DNA from: Bacteroidota bacterium
Lineage (GTDB): Bacteria; Bacteroidota; Ignavibacteria; Ignavibacteriales; Ignavibacteriaceae
Length of the DNA stretch: 10,708 bases
Assembly: GCA_021793635.1 (NCBI GenBank)
Contig: JAJYSI010000066.1
Location: 1 to 10,708, forward strand
Direction: 5' to 3'
The position numbers were made by a program, and so were the translations under genes. The first letter of the stretch is position 1. Each line of letters starts with the position of its first letter. The notes below the pieces were generated by a model, which saw only the letters and a program-made list of their open reading frames with translations, searched no databases and had not been told where the DNA came from. This document shows, piece by piece, positions 1 through 5,572 of the stretch.

Positions 1-231
1 AATAATCTCGCTCAGATATTCCGGTTCCATTAGAGATGGGGTTCCGCCTCCGAAATAAATCGAACTGAAAATTCTATCTGAAGAATATTTTCCGGAGTAG
101 AAGCTGATTTCTTTTTTCAATGCCGAAAGGAAATAAGAAATATTGTCCGAAGTAATGATCGAATAAAAATCACAGTAGATGCATTTATGATCGCAGAACG
201 GAATGTGAATATAAATTGCAGAGTCTTTCAA
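1..231 (-). CDS. hemW: HemW-type radical SAM protein, N-terminal part (runs off left edge)
   Basis: Translating the minus strand from 231 gives 77 open codons that continue past the window edge. The protein begins with YIHIPFC and carries the radical SAM cysteine triad CDHKCIYC (Cys13, Cys17, Cys20), followed by IYFGGGTPSLM at 58-68. Both are hallmarks of the HemW/oxygen-independent coproporphyrinogen III oxidase-like family, which binds a 4Fe-4S cluster and SAM. HemW proteins are haem chaperones, whereas true HemN makes protoporphyrinogen; the short leader before YIHIPFC favours HemW. There is no ATG near the start. I chose TTG at 231 (MKDSAIYIHIP) because family members start just before this motif; TTG at 243 is an alternative and a stop at 250-252 limits further extension. 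No clear Shine-Dalgarno is visible. Only the N-terminal part is present, so HemW versus a relative cannot be settled. Confidence 0.88.
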   Translation of the reverse strand, partial: MKDSAIYIHIPFCDHKCIYCDFYSIITSDNISYFLSALKKEISFYSGKYSSDRIFSSIYFGGGTPSLMEPEYLSEII

Positions 232-303
232 ACCAGAATTCAATAAAATTTATTAACGTTATTATGCTGCATTCTTAATCTATTTCTTAACTGGATTCAA
301 TTC

Positions 304-366
304 GAGTAAGAGTAAGATTACGATTAAGAGCCATGATGAAATCAAGAGCAACAAGATTAAGAATAA
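304..366. repeat. Degenerate hexanucleotide repeat (GA[G/T]TA[A/C])
   Basis: Four tandem six-base units stand at 304-327 (GAGTAA, GAGTAA, GATTAC, GATTAA) and a partial GAG follows. After a 24-base interruption the pattern resumes with GATTAA and GAATAA at 355-366. The stretch is purine-rich on the plus strand and lies between the hemW start and the terminator of the lipoprotein operon, so it is noncoding. It may be a degenerate microsatellite or a dispersed intergenic element. No function is claimed. Confidence 0.6.
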
Positions 367-408
367 ATTGGATATTATAAATTACCAGAGCCAAACATAA
401 CGAACAAT

Positions 409-449
409 AAATAAAAAATCCTTATCCCTTTTGCGGGACAAGGATTTTC
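409..449 (-). terminator. Intrinsic terminator of the barrel-lipoprotein operon
   Basis: Arms at 415-428 and 435-448 form a 14-bp stem around a 6-base loop. The single plus-strand mismatch (A424 opposite C439) becomes a G-U wobble in minus-strand RNA, and the run of six A at 413-418 reads as U on that strand. Both points show that the hairpin works for minus-strand transcription. It starts 25 bases after the lipoprotein stop codon. Confidence 0.9.
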
Positions 450-472
450 TGAAAATATTTTCTTATAAAAAA

Positions 473-1018
473 TCAAAGATTTGTTTTCATAGAAAATACT
501 ACATCAATAACCGCATCTATATTATAAGTAAGCGAACTCGACGAGATGTTTGTTATCGAAATAGTAGCAACGAAAACTTTGTTTGACAAATTAGAAAGAT
601 AAGTATTAATTGCTTGAATCTGGGCTGAACTAAGCTGCAATTGATAAGGTGTTTTAGAATAATCAGCAGGTTTTATATTGCCGAGCGGATAACTAAAAAG
701 CACTTTACCGTTGTTATCTTTCAAAGTTAAAGTCACGTTTCCGCTTAAATCAGAAGGGCTGACACTTTTAGTTCTGAATTCAGCGGTAAGGAATGAAATA
801 TTCTGAATCTTATTTTGATAGCGCTGATAAGTTGAAGAGTTTGATAAATCAATAGTTTCAGATTGGCTGTAAGAAGTCAATGCGCTGGTAATATTAAACT
901 CTTGTACAATCGGAATATTTTGAGTTAGATTATTCAGAGCATCCAATATACAACCGTTGAAAGAAAGCATACCAACAAAAGCAGCAGCAATAAAACAAAT
1001 TATTAAATATCTTTTCAT
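473..1018 (-). CDS. Small putative lipoprotein, uncharacterised
   Basis: A 181-residue protein with a signal peptide: Lys2 and Arg3, a hydrophobic stretch at 4-18, then FNGC with Cys23 as likely lipid attachment site. The lipobox is imperfect, with Phe at -3. The mature part is rich in Ser, Thr and Asn, with alternating hydrophobic residues (for example NVTLTLKDNNGKVLFSYPLG), suggesting a beta-sandwich fold on the periplasmic side of a membrane. I recognise no named domain. The start ATG at 1018 has GGAG at 1024-1027, and the upstream barrel gene stops only 11 bases before it, so the two genes are almost certainly co-transcribed. A strong terminator follows. Its job is probably tied to the barrel, but that rests on position only. 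Alternatives are a plain secreted protein if the Cys is not lipidated. Confidence 0.8.
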   Translation of the reverse strand: MKRYLIICFIAAAFVGMLSFNGCILDALNNLTQNIPIVQEFNITSALTSYSQSETIDLSNSSTYQRYQNKIQNISFLTAEFRTKSVSPSDLSGNVTLTLKDNNGKVLFSYPLGNIKPADYSKTPYQLQLSSAQIQAINTYLSNLSNKVFVATISITNISSSSLTYNIDAVIDVVFSMKTNL

Positions 1019-1029
1019 GTTAACTCCAA

Positions 1030-1908
1030 TTAAAATTCAAATGATAAGCCGCCGGAGAATAATGACTGTGAAGCCAGATTATAATCCGCATTTATTACCA
1101 AGAAACCAAGTTTTAAAGAACCGCCGAGAATGAATCTAATATTGTCAGCACCACTTACGCTGGCGCTTATATTTCTATCCTGCCTTAGAGTCGGATCTCC
1201 ATTATTCGGATCGCCCTTAATTGTATAGCTTAAATCGAAATTAGAACTCTCATATTGAAGTCCTCCGTAAGCAGTAAATAAGCCGAAGGTTTTGCTGACT
1301 TCACCGTTAACAGCAAAGGTGCTTCCCGAAATATAGCTGCCATAGTTCAATTTGTTGTATAAGATGCCGACAGCAACATCAACCGGAATTAATGGAATGT
1401 ACTGACTAATACTGTGCCTTACTCCGATACCGAAATAATTAATGTCATCATTTTTTACGTGAATCGTAGGTAGATATCTAATTAAAACTTCGGTGCCCAT
1501 AAAGCTTCCAGTAATCTGTGGCATTGCAAAAGGAACATTAGATTGGTTTAATCCATTTGGATAAGGTATGTAACCGTTTGGTCCGGTATAAACAGTTCCT
1601 TGATCTCCCCAAATTGTAGCAGTTGAAGAATTGGCTTGATAGCCGCTTGGCAGACTTGGAGTAAAGGTCATCTGACTGCTTGGAACAAACATAATCATTC
1701 CCCTAAAACTTAGCGAAAAGCTTGGAAGGCTGGATATATCTGCAGTATAAAAACTTCCCGAATTAAGTCCTTCACTTAAGCTTGTGGCAAATGGCTGCAT
1801 AAAATTACCCACCTGCGTCTCGTTCAAAAAACTTAATTGATCTTGCTGGGAAAACATAGGCGTAATAAAAAGCAAGATTAGACCAAACACTAAAATTACT
1901 TTTTTCAT
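1030..1908 (-). CDS. Outer-membrane beta-barrel-like protein (possible DUF6588 family)
   Basis: A 292-residue protein with a Sec signal peptide (hydrophobic 4-16, probable cut after TPMFSQ near residue 20-21). The mature part alternates hydrophobic and polar residues in its second half (for example FGIGVRHSISQYIP and AVGILYNKLNYGSY), is rich in Gly, Tyr and Asn, and ends in GGLSFEF. A terminal Phe is the usual signal for insertion by the Bam machinery. Together these support an outer-membrane barrel. Its size and layout remind me of Bacteroidota DUF6588 proteins, but I cannot confirm the family. The start ATG at 1908 has AAAGGA a few bases upstream. It is the first gene of a two-gene unit with the small lipoprotein. 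No ligand or transport role can be read from the sequence. Confidence 0.78.
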   Translation of the reverse strand: MKKVILVFGLILLFITPMFSQQDQLSFLNETQVGNFMQPFATSLSEGLNSGSFYTADISSLPSFSLSFRGMIMFVPSSQMTFTPSLPSGYQANSSTATIWGDQGTVYTGPNGYIPYPNGLNQSNVPFAMPQITGSFMGTEVLIRYLPTIHVKNDDINYFGIGVRHSISQYIPLIPVDVAVGILYNKLNYGSYISGSTFAVNGEVSKTFGLFTAYGGLQYESSNFDLSYTIKGDPNNGDPTLRQDRNISASVSGADNIRFILGGSLKLGFLVINADYNLASQSLFSGGLSFEF

Positions 1909-2024
1909 TGAATTCCTTTCTTTGTGTAAGCAATTGGTAAATTACATACCTAATCTCTGAATTCCTTTAATGGAAGTCAAGACTCGAAATTAATTTTTCT
2001 GATTAGTGCATTAGGGAAGTTAAT

Positions 2025-3746
2025 TTAATTTTCGGAAGCTTTACTCTGCCCCATCAGCTCTCTCGCACCGATTAAGCTGGCTTCGGTAATCTTCTCACCG
2101 CTCATTAGCTTGGCGACCTCTTTTATCCGCTCGCTGTCTTTTAATTTTCTAATTGAACTTACCGCACGCTCTTCATTTAATTTTTTCTCTACTGCAAAAT
2201 GATGATCAGCCATACCGGCAATTTGCGGAAGGTGAGTTATAGATATTATTTGATGATATTCTGCAAGCGACTTCAATGCTTGTCCGACTTTTTGAGCAAT
2301 CCTGCCGCTTACGCCCGTATCAATCTCATCAAAAATTAATAACGGCAGTTTATCATTTTTCGCAAGGATAGTTTTCAGTGCCAGCATAATTCTTGAAACT
2401 TCTCCGCCGGAAGCAACTTTAGCAAGCGGCTTGGGATCTTCTCCGAGGTTTGTAGAAATGAAAAACTCAATCTCATCATAACCGCTGCTGAAATATTTAT
2501 ATTTCTTTCCATTAACAGTGATAAAATCATCATCAGAGTCCTTAGCTGGAATCTGATCCATTTTGACTATAAAAGAAGAATCGGGAATGCCGAGATAACT
2601 TAAAGCTTCTTTTACCTCTTTCTGAATTTTCTTAGCAGAATCTTTCCTTTTTTTTGATAAAGCTTCGGAAGCGGCACCGCATTTAATACGTAGTTCTTTG
2701 ATCTGATTTTCAATTGACTGAATATTTTCTGAGAAATTTTCAGCAAGATTATATTCTCCGCCGATTTTCTCGCGGTGTTCCAAAATAGATTTTATTGAAC
2801 CGCCGTATTTTTTCTTGAGTAAAGTTAAGGCTCCTAAACGTTCTCTAATCTGCTCAAGGTTTTGAGGATCAATATCTATTTTAGATCTGTAGTCACGGAC
2901 AAACTTCGAAATATCATTCACAAGAGTAATTGCGGATTCAATTTCCCCCAACACTTCAAGGAAAGATTTATCTATATTATTAAGCTCAGCAAGGTCATTC
3001 TGAATTTTGCCAAGATAATCGTTTACGGAATTTTCAGATTCATAAAGAGATTCGTAAGCGGATGTTGTCAACTCCATCAGTCTTTCGGAGTTTTCAAGTA
3101 TGTTAAGTTCTTCGTTTAACTTTTCTTCTTCGCCTTCAACCGGAGAAATATTATCGATCTCATTAATCTGGAAGGAATAAAGATCTTTCTTCTCCCTTAA
3201 AATATTTTCTTTTTCTTTAAGAGAATTTAACTCCTTTGTCAGCGAGGATAATTGCTGGAAATGCTTTCCATATTCTGCAAGGAGTTCATCCGGTGTTCCA
3301 AATTCATCAAGAAAATTTATGTGAGTGTCGGTTCTTAACAATGATTGATGCTCATGCTGACCATGCAGGTCAACTAATAAATTCCCGATTTCTTTAATAA
3401 TTGTAAGAGGAACAGGCGTGTCGTTAACAAAACAACGGTTTGAGCCTTTAACCGAAATCTCCCGCCGAAGGATAAGTTCGGGGAAAAAATCAATTTCATT
3501 TTCATCCAGTAACTTTTTTACCTTCTTATTCATCGTTACATCAAAGATGCCTTCAATAATTGATTTGAAAGCTCCTTTGCGGACAACTTCGGTTGAGGCT
3601 CTTTCGCCAAGCAGAAGGCTCATTGCATCGATAAGAATAGATTTACCGGCGCCGGTTTCGCCGGTTATAATATTTAGTCCGCTGCCAAATTCAACATTTA
3701 TTTGTTCGATGAGGGCGTAGTCTTTTACCTGTAATGATTTCAGCAT
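2025..3746 (-). CDS. recN: DNA repair ATPase RecN
   Basis: RecN is an SMC-like ABC ATPase that acts in recombinational repair of double-strand breaks. All parts are present: Walker A GETGAGKS at 29-36, the RecN-typical DLHGQHEHQ at 126-134, a long charged coiled-coil arm region (roughly 145-375), the ABC signature ASGGE at 445-449, Walker B LLIFDEID at 469-476, and the THLPQIA switch at 504-510. At 573 residues it is slightly longer than the roughly 550 usual for the family and looks intact. I start at ATG 3746 because family members begin MLKSLxVKxYALI; an in-frame TTG at 3758 would add four residues. The Shine-Dalgarno is weak. The gene is preceded by a noncoding stretch holding a possible promoter element and a perfect inverted repeat, so it is probably transcribed at least partly from its own promoter. 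Whether it is SOS-controlled cannot be told; I see no clear LexA box. Confidence 0.97.
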   Translation of the reverse strand: MLKSLQVKDYALIEQINVEFGSGLNIITGETGAGKSILIDAMSLLLGERASTEVVRKGAFKSIIEGIFDVTMNKKVKKLLDENEIDFFPELILRREISVKGSNRCFVNDTPVPLTIIKEIGNLLVDLHGQHEHQSLLRTDTHINFLDEFGTPDELLAEYGKHFQQLSSLTKELNSLKEKENILREKKDLYSFQINEIDNISPVEGEEEKLNEELNILENSERLMELTTSAYESLYESENSVNDYLGKIQNDLAELNNIDKSFLEVLGEIESAITLVNDISKFVRDYRSKIDIDPQNLEQIRERLGALTLLKKKYGGSIKSILEHREKIGGEYNLAENFSENIQSIENQIKELRIKCGAASEALSKKRKDSAKKIQKEVKEALSYLGIPDSSFIVKMDQIPAKDSDDDFITVNGKKYKYFSSGYDEIEFFISTNLGEDPKPLAKVASGGEVSRIMLALKTILAKNDKLPLLIFDEIDTGVSGRIAQKVGQALKSLAEYHQIISITHLPQIAGMADHHFAVEKKLNEERAVSSIRKLKDSERIKEVAKLMSGEKITEASLIGARELMGQSKASEN

Positions 3747-3756
3747 ACTTTGTATC

Positions 3757-3914
3757 AAATTTGATGCGGCTAATTTAGTTTATTTGGCTTGGAAATTCAA
3801 AAATAAAAAATACATTTTTATTTGTTGACGGAACAATAGAATTATCAAATGTTTTTATGATTATTAATATTGTACCGCTAAAAGTAAACTACATTTCTTT
3901 ACCGCATCAAATTT
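3757..3914. repeat. 13-bp perfect inverted repeat flanking the recN leader
   Basis: The arm AAATTTGATGCGG at 3757-3769 is exactly reverse-complementary to CCGCATCAAATTT at 3902-3914, with 132 bases between. The left arm lies 11 bases before the recN ATG and is part of the 12-bp palindrome ATCAAATTTGAT at 3754-3765. The right arm overlaps the stop codon of the microprotein gene. No target-site duplication flanks the pair, so there is no direct support for a mobile element. Paired regulator sites or a long-range RNA stem are possible. Confidence 0.7.
3798..3805 (-). promoter_or_regulatory. Possible -7 element upstream of recN
   Basis: The minus strand reads TATTTTTG, a full match to the Bacteroidota -7 consensus TAnnTTTG, about 52 bases before the recN ATG. 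No TTTG sits at the expected upstream spacing, and the region is so A+T-rich that a chance match is likely. Nearby is the A/T-only inverted repeat AAATAAAAA/TTTTTATTT at 3801-3809 and 3815-3823, which overlaps this element. Confidence 0.3.
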
Positions 3915-4002
3915 ATGCCAGGATATATCTTTCAATAAGCAAAAACAGCAAAACGAGTGAAAAGATAAACAACAACGCCAGGGAAATGAAGAGAGCTTTC
4001 AT
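3913..4002 (-). CDS. 29-residue single-pass membrane microprotein
   Basis: A very short gene with ATG at 4000-4002 and TAA at 3913-3915. The product starts MKALFISLALLF, continues with an unbroken hydrophobic segment (about 4-23), and ends IERYILA, so it is essentially one membrane helix with a short charged tail (Glu24, Arg25). The best evidence that it is real is its ribosome binding site: GGAGGTGAT stands five bases (from GGAGG) before ATG and matches the 16S anti-Shine-Dalgarno over nine bases, the strongest site in the window. It lies between the Nudix gene, which ends 202 bases upstream, and recN, which starts 166 bases downstream, all on the same strand. I do not recognise the family; it does not resemble CydX or KdpF well, and neither a cytochrome bd nor a Kdp gene is adjacent. 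A 68-codon plus-strand reading frame over the same DNA (3857-4063) lacks comparable signals. Confidence 0.68.
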   Translation of the reverse strand: MKALFISLALLFIFSLVLLFLLIERYILA

Positions 4003-4003
4003 T

Positions 4004-4012
4004 ATCACCTCC
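4004..4012 (-). promoter_or_regulatory. Near-ideal Shine-Dalgarno of the microprotein gene
   Basis: The minus strand reads GGAGGTGAT, fully complementary to the conserved ATCACCTCC at the 3' end of bacterial 16S rRNA. The GGAGG core is five bases from the ATG. Most other genes here have weaker sites (AAAGGA, AGAGG or none), so this one predicts strong initiation and decides the start of the 29-residue gene. Confidence 0.75.
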
Positions 4013-4050
4013 GCATCTTTCTTTATTAAAACATCAAATCAGAACTTTAA

Positions 4051-4182
4051 ACAGCCTATCTAATCTTTATTACAACACAACTTTCACTAAATATTATGTA
4101 TCAGAATTCGGAAGCGGCGAGGTATTATGGTATGGGTTTAGAATTATATCTTATAACGCCGGAAGTAATATTAAAATTTTAA
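4051..4182 (+). other. Noncoding stretch with possible decayed coding remnant
   Basis: Between the Nudix stop and the microprotein start there is no full gene. On the plus strand a frame stays open from 4051 to about 4182 (43 codons) and contains ATG at 4096. It reads MYQNSEAARYYGMG and ends in LKF before TAA, slightly like the last strands of an outer-membrane protein. The local G+C rise at 4102-4136 fits former coding DNA. There is no Shine-Dalgarno and no recognisable domain, so a chance frame is equally possible. The palindrome TTAAAATTTTAA stands at 4171-4182. Confidence 0.2.
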
Positions 4183-4204
4183 CTTTAAAAAGATATGACA
4201 AAAA

Positions 4205-4741
4205 TCAGGATAGTTCTTTAAGACTCTTTGCTAAATAAATTCCGCAAATTGTCTTAGCATCAAAAATTTCTCCCAGCCGGATTTTTTCTTCAGCTTCTTC
4301 AAGTGAGAGTTCAAGAATTTCCATTCCGAACTCCCCTTCTTCACGATTATGATTTCCGGGAATCAATTCTTTCATGAAAAAAATATGCAATATTTCAGTA
4401 CAGAATCCGGGTGTTGTACAAATAGCTCCGAGCTTTTCAACATTTCCGGCTTTAAATCCTGTCTCCTCTTCAAGCTCACGAACGGCACAAACCAAAGGAT
4501 CTTCTCCTTTATTCAGTTTACCTGCCGGAAGTTCAACAAGATTTTTCTGAAGCGGATATCTGAACTGTTTTACAAAAATAATTTTCCCATTATCCTTAAC
4601 GGCTACCGCAACAGCACCACCCGAATGAACAGCAGTCTCTCTTACTCCCTTGTTTCCGCTGTCATATTCAATTTGATCTACTTGAAGATCGAATACTCTT
4701 CCCCTGAATAAAGTCTCGCTTTTCTTTACTTTAAAATTCAT
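4205..4741 (-). CDS. Nudix hydrolase, ADP-ribose pyrophosphatase type
   Basis: A 178-residue protein with a complete Nudix box at 74-96: Gly74, Glu80, Arg88-Glu89, then Glu91, Glu92, Glu93, Gly95, matching GX5EX7REUXEEXGU. It binds the divalent metals that drive cleavage of a nucleoside diphosphate linked to another group. The surrounding motifs KQFRYP (58-63), ELPAG (70-74) and TPGFCTE (110-116) place it with the ADP-sugar pyrophosphatases (NudF/ADPRase type), which split ADP-ribose into AMP and ribose 5-phosphate. The length fits the family. It is cytoplasmic, with no signal peptide. The start ATG at 4741 lacks a clear Shine-Dalgarno. The 86-residue gene ends 42 bases upstream on the same strand, so the two may share a transcript from the promoter at 5075-5106. 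The exact substrate cannot be set from sequence. Confidence 0.92.
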   Translation of the reverse strand: MNFKVKKSETLFRGRVFDLQVDQIEYDSGNKGVRETAVHSGGAVAVAVKDNGKIIFVKQFRYPLQKNLVELPAGKLNKGEDPLVCAVRELEEETGFKAGNVEKLGAICTTPGFCTEILHIFFMKELIPGNHNREEGEFGMEILELSLEEAEEKIRLGEIFDAKTICGIYLAKSLKELS

Positions 4742-4783
4742 ATAAATAAAAAACTAATTTGATAATTAATGATACGAACGAAA

Positions 4784-5044
4784 TTACAATTTACCTCTTT
4801 TGTTAATCACCCCTTGAATTATCGGACCTGATTCAGCATCAATTGAAACCGAATTATTATTCCAAATTACTTTATCAGATAACAGTTTCTTTATCTCAAC
4901 CAATTCAAAACGCATGTCTGAAAATCCCTGCTGCAATACAACCATTGAAGAGGTAAGATCATCCAGACGTTTATTTGTCTCACCAAGGTCATTACGAAAT
5001 CCTTTCATTTCATGAAGAATTTCACAGAGAATATCTTCTTCCAA
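4784..5044 (-). CDS. 86-residue predicted coiled-coil protein, hypothetical
   Basis: A short soluble protein. Residues 1-58 (starting MEEDILCEILHEMKGF) show heptad-like spacing of Leu, Met, Val and Ile with charged residues between, which suggests a helix that pairs into a coiled coil. The tail from 59 on (WNNNSVSIDAESGPI) looks extended or disordered. I recognise no named family. It starts at TTG 5044, with AAGG about eight bases before it; the next in-frame ATG is codon 13 at 5008. A good promoter match ends about 30 bases upstream, which supports the TTG start. The Nudix gene follows 42 bases downstream. The role is unknown; small coiled coils often serve as oligomerisation partners, but nothing here identifies one. 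Confidence 0.7.
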   Translation of the reverse strand: MEEDILCEILHEMKGFRNDLGETNKRLDDLTSSMVVLQQGFSDMRFELVEIKKLLSDKVIWNNNSVSIDAESGPIIQGVINKRGKL

Positions 5045-5074
5045 CTTGCGCCTTATATTAGTTTCTATTTATTA

Positions 5075-5106
5075 CAAAAGTATCAATTATAGTAAAGATC
5101 ATCAAA
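5075..5106 (-). promoter_or_regulatory. Bacteroidota-type promoter (TTTG-N20-TACTTTTG)
   Basis: On the minus strand TTTG (5106-5103) is followed by exactly 20 bases and TACTTTTG (5082-5075), a full match to the -33/-7 consensus TTTG and TAnnTTTG described for Bacteroidota sigma factors. Transcription would begin near 5068, leaving a leader of about 23 bases before the TTG start at 5044. Confidence 0.55.
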
Positions 5107-5108
5107 TT

Positions 5109-5153
5109 AAAAATCCAACACCATAAATGTTTCCAGTTAATATCAATGGTGTT
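5109..5153 (-). terminator. Probable terminator after the S9 peptidase-DUF1232 pair
   Basis: Arms ATGGTGTT (5146-5153) and AACACCAT (5117-5124) pair perfectly over 8 bp with a 21-base loop. On the minus strand the stem is followed by GGA and then five U (5109-5113). It begins 30 bases after the DUF1232 stop and ends just before the promoter of the next unit. The loop is long for an intrinsic terminator, which lowers confidence. Confidence 0.5.
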
Positions 5154-5182
5154 AAAAAGAATTTACCCTTATCTCAAATATC

Positions 5183-5563
5183 TTAACTGCGATAAGATAA
5201 ATCATAATAAGGGACTAATTCATGTCCGAGAAATTTGAGCAAAGCTGTTATAACGCCAAGGTCATCAAGATAACCGATGAGCGGAGTTATATCCGGAATT
5301 GCATCAATCGGACAAATGAAATAAATGAGTCCGGCAGCTACAATAGCTTTACGATACCACGATACCAGCGGGTCTCGCAAATATCTGAACAAAGCGACAA
5401 TATCTTTTGCAAAAGATATTCTCTTCCCTACACGCTCAAGCTTTGTCCATAAATTTTCTTCAACGTATTTGATGTTCTCATTTACTTCATCTTCGGTCTT
5501 TCCGCCGAAGTCCAGAGCAGAGAGATCATTTTTTTCATCAAGATCAAAATCCAACTCCGTCAT
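5183..5563 (-). CDS. YkvA/DUF1232 family membrane protein
   Basis: A 126-residue protein. Residues 56-105 match DUF1232 (the YkvA family): RKAIVAAGLIYFICPIDAIP at 71-90 and DITPLIGYLDDLGV at 91-104, including the typical PIDAIPD and GYLDD. These hydrophobic stretches (74-88 and 94-111) probably form a membrane hairpin. The acidic N-terminal 50 residues are an extension and look cytoplasmic. The biochemical role of the family is not established; YkvA-type proteins are suspected to act in membrane homeostasis. The start ATG at 5563 has AAGGAGG (5568-5574) placed in the 9-base gap and overlapping the stop codon of the S9 peptidase, so translation is probably coupled. A candidate terminator follows. 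Confidence 0.88.
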   Translation of the reverse strand: MTELDFDLDEKNDLSALDFGGKTEDEVNENIKYVEENLWTKLERVGKRISFAKDIVALFRYLRDPLVSWYRKAIVAAGLIYFICPIDAIPDITPLIGYLDDLGVITALLKFLGHELVPYYDLSYRS

Positions 5564-5572
5564 AAGTCCTCC

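Noticed and set aside
251..264. Imperfect palindrome around TAACGTTA upstream of hemW as an operator
   Set aside because: The perfect core is only eight bases and such palindromes are common in A+T-rich DNA; no second copy supports it.
1909..2024. Promoter for the barrel-lipoprotein operon and terminator for recN
   Set aside because: TTGACT and TATGTA are present on the minus strand but about 26 bases apart, no TAnnTTTG match exists, and no stable hairpin with a U run is seen.
2862..3119. Plus-strand frame inside recN
   Set aside because: It is antisense to a fully conserved gene, has no recognisable domain and no start signals, so it is a shadow.
3801..3823. A/T-only 9-bp inverted repeat as a terminator for the microprotein transcript
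   Set aside because: The stem contains no G-C pair and would be too weak; it also overlaps the putative recN promoter element.
3822..3836. TTGTT-GACGG-AACAA as a LexA-type operator for recN
   Set aside because: It is a five-base A+T-rich inverted repeat and matches neither the CTGT-N8-ACAG nor the CGAAC-N4-GTTCG class.
3857..4063. 68-codon plus-strand reading frame upstream of recN
   Set aside because: It overlaps the minus-strand microprotein gene, which has an ideal Shine-Dalgarno; this frame has none, and its composition (Ile, Asn, Lys, Ser) is that of random A+T-rich DNA.
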